Below are positions 41,701 through 53,665 of a stretch of DNA of 64,000 nucleotides, piece after piece. Each line of letters opens with the position of its first letter. The first letter of the stretch is position 1. A program made the position numbers and the translations under genes. The notes under the pieces were generated by a model. It did no database searches. It was not told the DNA's origin and was given only the letters and a program-made list of their open reading frames with translations. This stretch comes from Rostratula benghalensis. Its lineage: Eukaryota; Chordata; Aves; Charadriiformes; Rostratulidae. The stretch covers positions 1,795,710 through 1,859,709 of the forward strand of contig VXAI01000020.1 in the NCBI GenBank assembly GCA_013399305.1, written 5' to 3'.

Positions 41701-44149
41701 AAGTCAGACACCAATCAATGGTTTGTTATTTCCTGTACAAGTTGCACAGGGAAACTTTCCTAGGTCAGGGAAAATCACAGTGGAAGCACCGGCTGCACCT
41801 GCTTGCTGTGCCAAAACACCTTATGAGTAACCTTGAATATCCTGTAATATGGTTAGAGGCCACAGGGACAATCTGGGTTCCTCAGATGAGCCTGGTTTCT
41901 CTGGCCCGGCATCAGGTTTGTAGGGACCTCTGCCATGGTAAGTTGGAAAACCTAAAGGATATGGACAAATAAAAATATCCCAGCTCAAAACCCAGAATGT
42001 GAAATTCCAAACCGGGACACATCATGGCACCACAGCACAGCCTAGCCTTGGAGTTTTATTTTTACAGCTACCATGGCAGTAAAAACTGCAATATGAGCCA
42101 AATCCATTCCAACAGATTCATTTATTTTGGGGGGATGTCAAAGGTGCCAGATTGATAGCTCTGGCGAGCAACATTTTCAATTTCTCTGCACACCAGGCAC
42201 AGTGCAGGCGGCAGCAGTGCTAGCCTCCTGCCCGTGGTTCCCATCCAAGCCTCCTCAGTCCCGAGAGGGACACCTAGAAGGGGTACAGAGCTAGGTCCGT
42301 ATTACCTACAGCTATTTCTGTGCAGTCTGCCTGTGTCCTCTCTGCTGTGCTACAGTCATCGAAAGCACCACCCACGGCAGATGTGGTTTTGTGGTGAACA
42401 TTTCTCTGCTGAAAACCGGAACGGGAATGTCACCTTATTTGTGCACAAGTCATCAAATGTCTAGGAGATCTCAACAGCTGTGCTCACACTACCAAGGTGG
42501 TAAGACCTGGCTACGGTAACCTTATCACTCCCATCCCTCCTTATTAGTGTTGTGTAGTCCAGAAAACAGACATGATATTGTGTAAAGACTCTGGACACAG
42601 GCAGCCTCAGACACAATTCCAAACAGAACTGGGGTTCCTCAAAGATTCCACTTATGCTCTTTACCTTTCCCGCACACATGCCTGCTCCCTACTTTTTTGG
42701 GGATGCCTCTCATGTTCAAAACGCCAAGTGGTTAGCTAGGAAGAGATCCTCTCTATGGAACTATCATCCAAATTTTAAACAAGCTCCCTCCCCCCCATCA
42801 GAGAGAAAAACCCACAAGGAAAAGGGTTAGAGAATGTCACTTGATCAAATACGCACATAACTAAGCTGACATAAACATGCCTCCATTTCCTGTAATACTT
42901 TTTTAAAAGTAGAGGAGCAGAGCAGGAATCCTGCTGGATTTCCCTTAGCAACCTGACAGGAGCCCACAAGGTCAGCTAGCAGGAAGCGTAGAAAATTATA
43001 CAGTGGGGAATTATCAGCTAAATTATTTCACTATACTCAGGATTTTTACTGTTCCTCCCAAGACGGTGGCCTCTTGCTACTTGCAATAGAAGCAAGAATA
43101 AAAGGACAGAAATGACAAAAGAGATCTTAAAAAAAAAAGAGCATGTTTTATGTGCCTCCTGAAGACGGTGACTTTAATGCCCAACTCATTTTTTTGTTGT
43201 TGATTTTAGATCAAAGGCCCGATCCGTCGCTGTGGCTAACACAAAAGAAGCTGCGTCTGTGCGCACGCAGCTGCATGTACCCACGCAGGTGCATGAAGGT
43301 GACTTAAAATTCACCTTCCCCTCTTCCAGTTCTGCTGCTGTTTCTAGCCAAGACCAAGCCAAGCTACAGCAGCTTGTGGTCTGCTTGAAAGCCAGGCAGC
43401 TGAGAACGAGCCCTGGGCCACGGGGCTGCCACACCTGCCTGTAAAGGCTCCCAGCTGAGGCTCCAAAACTTGAGGTCCTACATCAGGGGAAGGTACAGGC
43501 ACCCCAGCAAGCTCCTCGTGATTGAAAAGCTGCTCACAGGGGAGTTGAAAGGTGGAGGCTTTTCCCTGCCACCAGTGCTTTGCTCCCAGTGCTGGATATG
43601 TCCTGGATTTGAGGGAGGAGGAGGAGAAACCTGAAAGACCGCTTGCAATGCAGCTCGTTTCACAGACCTGCGAGCGTGATTTATCAATTAACAGGTAATG
43701 AAAAAAAATTCCCTGCAATTAAAGCCTTGATTTTGCTTGAACAGGAAGCAGTACCATGCCACTGTGTACTCCTGAGAGAGACAGGCAGCTCCTGTCACTA
43801 ATGTGGAACACAGTTAATCTTAACAGATTCGGTGTGGGCCCCTTGGGAGATGCCATGTTGATGAAGGAAGATGCAGTAGGGAGCCCCCCTCCCTCCCCAC
43901 AGGGCCTGGCTGATTGCAGAGTCAACGGAAAGGTGGAGGGAAAGCATGCTCCCTGCTTTCTAGCAGACAGGCAGAATTCTTGGAGGCAAAGGCAACTTCC
44001 AACTCCAAAAGAACGTTTCTGCCATGTTATTCTTTCATTTCTGTATCAAAGTGTTATCTATTTTTTTTTTCTTAGGATTTTTTTTATTTATTTAAACCCT
44101 TCACACTTTAAAAAATAATATACAGATGTATATTTACTCTGTAAAGTGA

Positions 44150-44208
44150 ATATATATATGTATATAGATATAGGTACACATATATTTGTGTGTACATATA
44201 TATATCTC
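44150..44208. repeat. TA/TG-rich imperfect dinucleotide repeat
   Basis: Interspersed runs of TATATATA, TGTATATA and TGTGTGTA span about 60 bases. It is a degenerate AT/GT microsatellite. Confidence 0.8.
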
Positions 44209-44389
44209 ACTTTAGTTAAAACCACTCTTGCTCAAGTGACTATACAACTGTACATTCCTCTCTAAAGGTGTGAAGGGTTTTAATAGATTCCACAGGTTAC
44301 AATGCATTAGAGTTACTCAGGCAAAAGTCAGGACAAATTAAGGGAGATGTTTTTCTTTCCTGCTGGTTGAAAACCAAAACCACAGAGCA

Positions 44390-44597
44390 CTCATCAGGAA
44401 AACACACAGAAAACAAAAGCAATAATAATAAAAAACAAACAAAACCCCAAACAAACAAAAAACCCCAAAACAACAAATTTCCCCTTCCTCCCCCCAAACA
44501 AACAAACAAAAAACCTCAACAAATAAAAAAAACCCTCAACACACAAACACCCCTCTCCCCAGAACCAAACCAAACAAAAAAAACCCCAACCAACCCA
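44390..44597. repeat. A/C low-complexity tract (CAAA- and AACCCC-like)
   Basis: For about 200 bases the plus strand is almost only A and C. It has CAAA/AACA units, several CCCC runs (44445, 44463, 44488, 44554, 44584) and A runs, so the minus strand is T/G with several G runs. It lacks a fixed period, so it is not a clean microsatellite. The strand asymmetry is striking for its length. Confidence 0.85.
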
Positions 44598-46344
44598 GCA
44601 GAGGGTTACTTTGGAAAGTAAACTGTTATGGGTGCTAGGATATCTTCCCCTTCCAGATCACTTATGGGTAATTTTGGTTGGAACATGGCCTTCCAAGCAG
44701 GAGCTGGGTATCTGAGCTGACATGCCTCTCTTGCAGTCAAGTCAATAGGTTGAAAATTACCTCTGTTGAACTTCTGTAATATACGTTCTGTACAGTACTG
44801 TTTATAGACAACATCTATCTATATGCCTTTGACTAAGTATTCACTTCTTGCACATCTTTTTCTGTACACCAGGATCTATATGCAATTATGTTATCATACT
44901 GATGAGAAATGTTTGCCTGATGGAATACTGAAAATACCATTACACTTATAACAGATAACCATAAATTGCTGACATTTGGAAAAAGAAACACACACGATGT
45001 TATTTTCTATATTCATTAAAGCATCCCCAAAACGTGTTCCCAACATCATCAAAAATCATCACTTTTTCCAAGGAGAAAAGGCAAATTGAGCCTGAGAAAG
45101 ATAAGTACACACAAAGAAACTGGAATACTCCTCTAGATAAGTCTTAGGAAGTCGCATGTGATCACTGAGATTGCTATATCACATACCAGAAATGGCTGCA
45201 TGACACCGTGTATATAGCTGATCAAAGATGCAAGATACACTGAATATGTTGCAGATTAAGCCTACTGAATCTGCGAAGAAGGTTTCTTACCCAATGTAGT
45301 CACATTCACAGCTCAGAACATAGGAAGGTACAAGAAACAAACACTGATGTTGCTGAACAGTCATCTGAGGCTGCAGCAACTTACTGGTCAGTGTGAAAAC
45401 ACTTGAAAAGAGTCTGAACAGAAGTTGGAAGAACTATAGTATGTGGAAATGGAATTATTCCAAAGATTCATACCTATGCAAAGGTAGGAGAACAGAGTAT
45501 TTATTGGTTTGTGTGCTCTTGGAAGAGCCATGTAATGCTAAAGACTAGTCATAGCATACGTCTAATTTTGGAACACTACCTGGCTGTAGTGAAAGGTGAC
45601 AAAACAAAGATGACCTATGAATGCCAAAACCACTTGAAGTGGTATTCATGGAAACCTGGCTTTACGATAATCTCCTATCATTAAGCTTTCTTTGAAGCTA
45701 GTTCCAGAAGGATTGCTGGTTATAACCAACCTGAATTTCAAGCAGAACCTGGGCAACAATTCACAGTGAAAAAAGCATTCAGTAATTCTCCCTTTTTTTC
45801 CTGGCTACTACTTTTTAAGGGTAGGTTTTGTATGTGTTTATCATTTGAAACCCTTTGACAAATGTTCCAGTCAAACACATTTTATCCTCGCATTGCTCAC
45901 GTGGTTGGGTTGCAGTGGGTCTTCCTAGCTCTACAACCCTTTCATTAGGCAGTGTCTTCTGTTATTGGCTTTACTGATCAGCAGGACAGGTATGCACTGC
46001 TATTGCAGGTACACACACAGGCCAGGAGGGAAGGAGCCATTTTTAGGGTCTATCCTGATGCCAATCAATGCTTTGGGATAAGTTGTAGAATATTTTCCCA
46101 CATCAAATAGTCATGCTGCAGGCTGAAAGAGTTACACAGAGCAACTCCTCTGTTTGCACTGTGCAGCTGTGAAAGAGGAAATCAGGGATACGGATCGTGG
46201 TGGGGCTGTTGGGGGAACAGAAGAACAGAAATGTTCTTGGCTTTTATGGCAGGAGGATGCAGAGTAGGGCATCTTGGGAGGAGATGTCACCAGGGATAAG
46301 TTGTAGCTGGTTTTATCTTACCCTTGCACTGCAAAAAGAAGATC

Positions 46345-46377
46345 GGGGGGGGACGGGTGTGTGTGTGAGGGGGAGGG
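46345..46377 (+). other. G-quadruplex-prone run
   Basis: Runs of eight, three, five and three G are separated by AC, an 11-base (TG)n-like loop and A. This fits a permissive quadruplex pattern on the plus strand, which is the non-template-like sense opposite to the gene. No function is shown. Confidence 0.55.
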
Positions 46378-48149
46378 CAGGAAGGAGTCTTCCTTGAGAA
46401 ACTGAGAAGGACAAGTATGAAACTCACAATGGAATAACAAATTCTGTGAAATTGGTTCCCACAGTCGGTTGCTTTATGGCTAATGGTATTGGTTCTGGCT
46501 CGCTTTCAACTTCTTTCCCCACTATCCCCATCCTATCTTGCCTTCTGTTGACTCTGATGGCTGTTACACCTAAACCCAGTTTCTTTTCCTCCTAAGCCAC
46601 TTCTTGCCTACATGCCTGAAATTTCTTCTCCGCCTGCTTTGTTTGCAGATGTGACATTAAGGAATGGACTCAAAGATGCCAGGTAGAAGAGGACTTCAAG
46701 CCTGGTGTCTAAATTCACCAAACTGTGATGCAGTATTTTTAATAGAAGATATGGCGCCTATTATTCAGAACAAGGACTCTCTAGTATATTCCTCCTAGGA
46801 AGATGGTATACCTTCAGTTCCAAACCCCTCTGTCCAACACGTTTCTCTAAATTACGCAAATTCCCCAGCTTCCTAGCACAGCTTTTAAGGAGGGTTGCTC
46901 TCTGCTTACTAATCAGGCATGTGAATGGCTTTCCTTTAAGAAAGAAACTTTGAAAACACATGAAAATCTACTGAATATCAATCATTATGGAGGTCCCTTT
47001 AAACTCTGTCGTAATACTCAAGAGAAGGCTTCCCACTGAATTAAAATCTGCAGTTTGAAATGTGCAACCTTTCTTTAACTCCACTGGTACTCCTCCATTT
47101 TCTTTTTGTTTGGGGTTGATGATTTATTTCCCCAGAGAGTATTTACTTTGGACACCCTTTTAACATGGTCCAAACACTTACCCTACTTTTCTGCTGAAAT
47201 AGTTTTATTCAGTTATTAGACCTGTCCCTGATATCCTCCAGTTAGAGACTGGAGGAAAAAGAAAAAAGACAAAAATCACATGCTCTCCCAAACATTAAGA
47301 AATTTTAAACACATTTTTCAGCACTCTTCAAAAGCAAGGGACTGGCATCTCCCAGAGAGCAAAGTTTAGCCCTGGAACGGACATAACAAAGGGTGACTGG
47401 TGGTGTAAACTTCCCTCTGGTTCACTGCAAAAATACGTCACTCCTGATCTTACTGAACCACTCCCAGAGATAAGACAGCAATTCATTAGGTATGGGTGAC
47501 ACTTTCCCCTTCCCATTGCCCACCACTGCAAGTATCATAACCCCGGGAGGGACTTTAAGAAGTCTCTCCATTGTATCCCTCTGTGGAGATGAAGGATTAA
47601 CTCTTTCTGTGTCATTCCTGCACAGCTATTTGTTACCCACCTCTTTCAAGCAGAGCCAAGTGCTACAAGGTCTTCTGAGGTGCCCAGAGACAGATGCAGC
47701 CTGATAGCCAGACCTGCCAGCATATCTGGCCATTTGCAATGGTTTGCAGGCTGGCTCAGTGGCCATACGGTTGTTTGGATGATATCTCCATGGGATTTAT
47801 CTTCCACCTTCAAAAACAACCAACCATATGAAAGGCTGCCAAATGCCCCAAATGTAAAATCTTTACACCAAAATGCTCTGTGTAGGATGTATTGATTTAT
47901 TCTTGGCTATTTCTAGAGAACTGCAAAAGGAAAGAATATTAAAGCCCAATTCAGATGATCACAATTTGAAAAACAAAGATAATCCGGAGTTGTATTATAA
48001 TTTTTATAGGTACAATTTGTACCTATCTTTCAGTAGATGAGAGAGGTGGCACAGGAGAAACGGATCATTAAACAGTAGTGTGAAGCCAGGGAAATTAACC
48101 AGCTGCTGTGAAAGCCACCTCGCTCCGTCTCTGAGCGCACGACAGACAC

Positions 48150-48182
48150 GGCGAGAGGGAGGGAGGGAGGAAAAGAGAGAGG
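48150..48182. repeat. GGGA/GA-rich tract
   Basis: GGCGAGAGGGAGGGAGGGAGG is followed by AAAAGAGAGAGG. It sits just right of a short CpG cluster at 48119-48152 (about six CpGs). It is a simple purine tract. Confidence 0.75.
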
Positions 48183-50218
48183 TGCCAATTGTACCTATAA
48201 TGCAATAATTAAAAAAACTCTGCCTACTATCTCGCCATAATGGCTTGCACAAGTTAGATCAAAGAGATGCTGCTGCTCACAAAGGGGCTTCTCGTTACAT
48301 AAATACACATGGTCACAGGTAGAATATTCCAGCCTATTCAAAGCTCTAATATATAGGCAAAGGTAGCCCATAGAGAGTATTGTTCTGTATGGTTCTCTCT
48401 CCTCTACCTGCTGCAAAAACTGTCTTTGAAAGAGGAAAGGTGGTGAAAACAGTGGTGGAAAAGATGGGGTGATATTTGCTCAACGTGCATCACTCCAAGC
48501 ATGAGGAACTCTCTACTGTAACAGCTCACCCTGTGTTACACCCACAGTGGGTACACATTGCCACCAGGCACATTTCCACACACATCAGGTCACCCTCACT
48601 TAGGCATAGGAAGCACAATTCATATTCCACGTGTCCCACTAAGAAAACTTCCTTTTTGTACCCAGTCAAATCAAGAGGCTATTTCCATCGCTTGCTTCTG
48701 CACTCCCAGCTCTAATAATAAAAGATGGCACAAAACACTTTAAAGAAGTAACATATGCATCCTCGGATTATTGTGCCGAAGAAAGAGATAAAACAGGAAC
48801 AAAGTAACAAATTATATTGTCAGAAAAAACGTGAACTTTTTGATTGGGGATGACATTTATTTTAAGTGTGCAATGACGGCAGGGAATCTGTCAGGGTAAG
48901 ACATGGCAGAGGTTTCAACGTTTGTTAAGAGCGTCATGGGAATTTAACTAAAACTGTTAAAACTGACACTATTGGCTTTTGTTAACACATTAAGCATGGG
49001 AAAAGTGCCAGTCAGCATATCCTCCATAGCATCAGTTCAGTTAAATCATCTGGAAGATGCATAAAACTGGGTGTGATAATAAATGCGACGTTTTCCACAC
49101 ATGGATAGAGGGAGCAGAGAGGGACGGGACCATTTTGACAAGAACAACAATGAGATCACTTTTAAAAATGTGCACCTGCTTTGTAATTTAAAAGCATGCA
49201 AGAGGGAGGATGGAGTTGTTTAAATTTTTTTTTTTCAAAAGACAAGGGAAGCAAACTTACTAAGCGCAATACAAATGGCTGCCGCGTAAGTGCTTACAGT
49301 AGAAAATAACTTAATACTGGAGTGTGTATTTATGGAATTGGCTTGAGTACAATTAAAGCACTGTCTAAAGCATTCCACTTTAAAACAGACTCAATTACCA
49401 CTTCATAGTTTGGCTGGCAGACCAACAAAAACAGAATGCCAGCCATTTACTCGCAAGAACAGGAGATACATTAATACAAATACAGTGGTGCCCCAGCCAG
49501 AAGATTTGAACAGAGCTTTGCAGACCTGAATCTCCTGCAAAATATCCCAAGAAAACACAATCCTGGTTGGGGAGTGCCTGCACCAAGTGTTAATGGGGCA
49601 AAAGCCCCCCCGCTCCACTATGAAATCTCCTTACATGAATAAATGCTAAGAATGACCTGGAAACTCTGCATTTGGAGAAGGCAAACCATATTACATGTGT
49701 CCAAACAGCTCTATATGAAGAAGCGTGTGAAATGGATACATTTGCTGTGCAACCATCTGTGACCAAGCAATAAGCAAGATCTCAAACTACTGAGTCAATC
49801 TCATAGTAAAAATAAACTGATCAAGCAGTGAAGAATAGAAAACAAAGAAAAGGGGGGTTTGAACACCAAAAGGTGTCCATGGAGTTAGAAAATTACCAGA
49901 CTGAAATCACAATTTCTTGTATAAATGAGATACCACAAAATAAAAACATTTTAAACAATCACTTTGCCATTTCCAGGGTGCTCCGGCTGCAGCACAGCCA
50001 TTTGCTCTTAAAATGACCGGGTTTACTTTCCTAAATTCCTTCTGCAGAGAAGTTTCTGCTCATCTGCTGCTGTCTGCTTCAGCTGATAAAACACAGATGC
50101 AGAATTAAGGATAAAAACACAGAACGCGGCTGCCAAGAATTGTTCTTTCTGCCATTTGAACATAACCTCATGTAGTTTGATCCATTCAGCATTTACCTAA
50201 GTGCTGCAACTAAAAAAG

Positions 50219-50220
50219 AA

Positions 50221-50243
<23 letters not shown>
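50219..50243. repeat. Poly-A tract, 25 bases
   Basis: There are 25 uninterrupted A, flanked by AAAAAAG on the left and GAAGAAAAA on the right. The upstream 100 bp do not resemble a known SINE or gene, so a retroposed tail cannot be assigned. Length is unreliable in assemblies. Confidence 0.9.
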
Positions 50244-50252
<9 letters not shown>

Positions 50253-50279
50253 GCGATAACATATGGGAGCTTGGGAAGT

Positions 50280-50830
50280 GACCAAAAGAACAATATTTTT
50301 TTGGCCAGGCGAGCAGAGCAGTCCGTCGCCTCCCCACCGGTAGGAAGGCGAGCGCCGCACAGACATAACCTCATTCCATACTGGAGACTTCCACCCCTCC
50401 AACTTTCGGCAGCCTCATTTCTTAGAGCCTTCGAGCTCTCTCATCGATCCGCAGCCATTGCTATGCACAAGGCAGCCTCGAAGGGCACGACACCTGTGGT
50501 ATAATGCCATATGTCTCAGAAGGTTTTATTATTTATTTTTAAATGAAATCTAAATAGCTACACATAGTAAGGAAATGGTTTTCACGGGGACTAGAGGACT
50601 GATTTAATAAAGATTACAGTCGGAGATTACTGGCAGCTACAAAGAACCGCCAGACGCCGAGAGGTTTTCTGTACCGCCGAAAGCTAGGACATTTACAGAT
50701 GTAGGAGAAAGAGTCTGATTATGTGTATCACCGGGAAACCTAAAGCTACCGCCAGCAAGAGACAGGCATCATTCCTATATGTCTTCATTTATAGGGCTAA
50801 GGAGAGAGGAGGGTCAAAGGAACGCAGGCT
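50280..50830. promoter_or_regulatory. Second CpG-enriched intronic segment, candidate regulatory element
   Basis: About 22 CpGs by hand count fall between 50310 and 50825, in a mixed-composition, repeat-free stretch whose surroundings are CpG-poor. It includes CGAGCGCCGC (50349), CCGCCAGACGCCGAGAGG (50648) and ACCGCCGAAAG (50673). A homeodomain-type cluster TTTAATTAATTAATTG follows at 50861-50875. CpG retention in an AT-rich intron suggests germline hypomethylation or constraint, so a developmental enhancer is a reasonable inference. No promoter motif is evident. Confidence 0.35.
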
Positions 50831-53569
50831 TACACTGCTACAAGCTATATCGTATAATAATTTAATTAATTAATTGCACACATTCCCAACCTTTAGACCT
50901 ACTAATGTGTTCTCGGATATTCACAGAGCTTTTATTTAATGCAGAACCTACAATACATTCTTTACTTAGAATAAGAGAAGAAGGCTTGATTCCATTTCTG
51001 GAGAGATTTGTTCTTAATCCGCTAAAGGTTATGTTGGCTCTCTGTAGTATCAGAAAATTAAAAACGAGGGGTTTATTTTTATTATTCCACTGCCTTCTAC
51101 TTCATCTTTTTGCCTCGAATTTTGATATAAAGCAATCCTAAATATTCAGCAAAAGCTAAGTGGTTTCTTGGTAATAACCTCTTTCACCAAGTGAAAATCG
51201 ACGACATGCAAACAGGCACACGACGGAGATAATTCTGTTGTGATCATCAGGTATGTAAATACCCACTGCACTGCCCTTTCCCTGACACATGCCACAGAAA
51301 GCTACCGGCTGGAGCTGCCTCGGGGGGCAGCTCAGCTCCCCTGGGAAACTTTGAAAAATAATCGCCTTAATAATATGACAGGCCTGAACAATATGGGCCA
51401 GATCCTGCGGTTCTGCTGCGGGAAGAGATCTGCTGGAGCCTGCTCCTCTGTGCACAGACAAGGACATTTGGGTGGCAGGATCAGACCTGCATTTTTGGTG
51501 TAGGTTTCATTTCTTTTCTTGTGAATGGCCACAGACTGAAATTGGTCCAGTCAATTAATGGACTGCTGCAGCTCATTCCTCCCTGGAAATTTCATTCCCG
51601 TGAGTATGACACCATGATAACAACTCTAATAGTGATGTCACGCAGGGATGACCCTAATTCCAGGTAACACAACTCGGTGTGAACTCTGAGTTCTGCCCCA
51701 ATGTCTGTGACAATGAGAAAAAATACAGAATTGACAAAAAACACAGAAATTGTCTGTTAAGTTGCTAATACATTTCTTCAGGTAGAAGCGAATTTTCCAG
51801 GATGACTGTGAAATATACTCAGCTTCTAAAATGCTCCTTCTATTTAAATTAAATTCTTTTTTGACTTTGTACCTTGTTTAATAAATTATAATTTAAAAAA
51901 CCCCCCCAACTATGAGTGTTTCTTCATTGTTGGCCTTTTTTTTGGTGAGGAATTGGAAAGAAGGGTGGAAGAGGGGAGAGATTTCACAGTTACTGAAGAG
52001 ACTATGGGTAGTGAAAGTTGCTACAATTACCTGCAACGGTTTCAACTGTCAGGTTTCATGCTACTGAACTTGCACTGACGTTTTATGAGCAAATTGCTCC
52101 ATTTGTTCCTTCACTAATGTAATGCCATCATTTATTTCAATAAAGTAGTAAATATTTTCACTATTACATGAAACAACCTATCGGTTTGCTTATAATTACA
52201 AGAATGATGCTAACTGAATTCCTTGCTTTGTTTCAATATCCCTTGTCAGTGCCATAGACCTCTCTGCCTCTCTTGTTTTTCTCAAAAGCAATTTAGAAAA
52301 TGCTTGTATTTTAGACAAAAGGAGAACATTTGGTGAAAGAAAATTCATCATTAGGTATCTAGAGGTTTGTTAATAGAAAAGGCAACTCCCACAGTGTATC
52401 CTAGTGCTCAAGCCAGACACACATGCTCAGGACCAGCAAGCTGCCTTCACAGTGGGCCAAAAGTCATTATCATAATTTTATATTACATAGACTACATTGA
52501 AAATTTAATATATCCCAGCAAAAAAGAGACAAAAGACATTTTGCATAATGCTTCTGTGAGCGCACTCTCTCTTGCTACTCTTTTAGCCACCCCATGCAGA
52601 TAATCACACCAGGAAAAAGAAGTTCATTACCTAAGCCAAATCAAAATTAGGCTTTTCTTTTTGATAGGGAACTTCATTAGTAAGCCCTGTCTTATACAGC
52701 TGGGAGATTTGATGAATCTATCTTGGAGTAATAATTCAGCACAATCAGCCACATTTCTGCTTTAAGTTTTATGTCTTTGTTACACAAATTGGAAGTATAC
52801 ATATAGTATGCAGTCATATATCTACAGATTCATAGCCTATCTGTTCTCATTTCACAGCATTTAAAACATGCCAGAGTGGCAGCATCACACGATGTTAGTA
52901 AACTGGTTCCCTCTTTTCCATGGCTGAGGTTTCTGAAGACTAAAAGTCCTAAATAGTTGGAAAATGGATTTTGCTCCTTGCTGCAGAACCTACAGTTAAA
53001 TGACATTACAGATATATATTTAATTATTTTTTTTCCACCACAAAAAGGAAAGATTGTCTCTTTTACCTCCAATTTCCCCTGCTCCCCATGTTAAGCCCTT
53101 TCTTGGTTATGACCCAGGTTATAAGCCTAGCATCCTAACTGAATTTCCAAAGGGGAGAAATGCACTGGGGGAACGTTCCATTTGTATTACACTGAAATTA
53201 ATCTCTAAAAAAGGCAAGAAAAAAAAGGTTCTGATATCTGTAGATATACAGTTATAGATATGTAGGCACTGCTACATAAGCAGCATCTCAATTGCAGAAT
53301 ACAGCTGGACATCTGCAAATCACAATGTTAAAGTGACAGCGACAGGATTCTGCTGTTTCCAAGAGTGCCCAGTATGGGGCTGCAGGTGGCTGTTGCTGTC
53401 ATCTGGGGCTTTTGGTTATGAATGTTTCCACCCCTCCCCAGACGTGCCTGGGTACTGTGCCCTCTCATCCTGTTCTCAGTGCAATAGTATTTTTCATCAT
53501 AATCAAAGAAAACGATCTGCAAAATTCTTATTCACACAAAATTCCCCAAATGCTTTACATACCAAGGAT

Positions 53570-53665
53570 AGGTATCACTTTCCCCATTTTAATGTTGTGA
53601 CCAACTGCAGTGCACAGCAATTAAGTGATTCACCCAAGAAAACAGAGGGAATCACTAGGAAAGCT
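53570..53665 (-). mobile_element. MIR-like SINE remnant, reverse orientation
   Basis: The plus strand reads GGTATCACTTTCCCCATTTTA, a degenerate middle, then AGCAATTAAGTGATTCACCCA and AGAAAACAGAGGGAATCACTAG. The order corresponds to the reverse-complement MIR core 'ttatccccattttacagatgagg..gaggttaagtgacttgcccaaggtcac..agt'. The copy is diverged and its ends are unclear. Confidence 0.6.

Noticed and set aside
43756..44118. 120-codon plus-strand frame starting MPLCTPERDR
   Set aside because: It ends in low-complexity T-rich sequence, has no recognisable domain and is within chance length.
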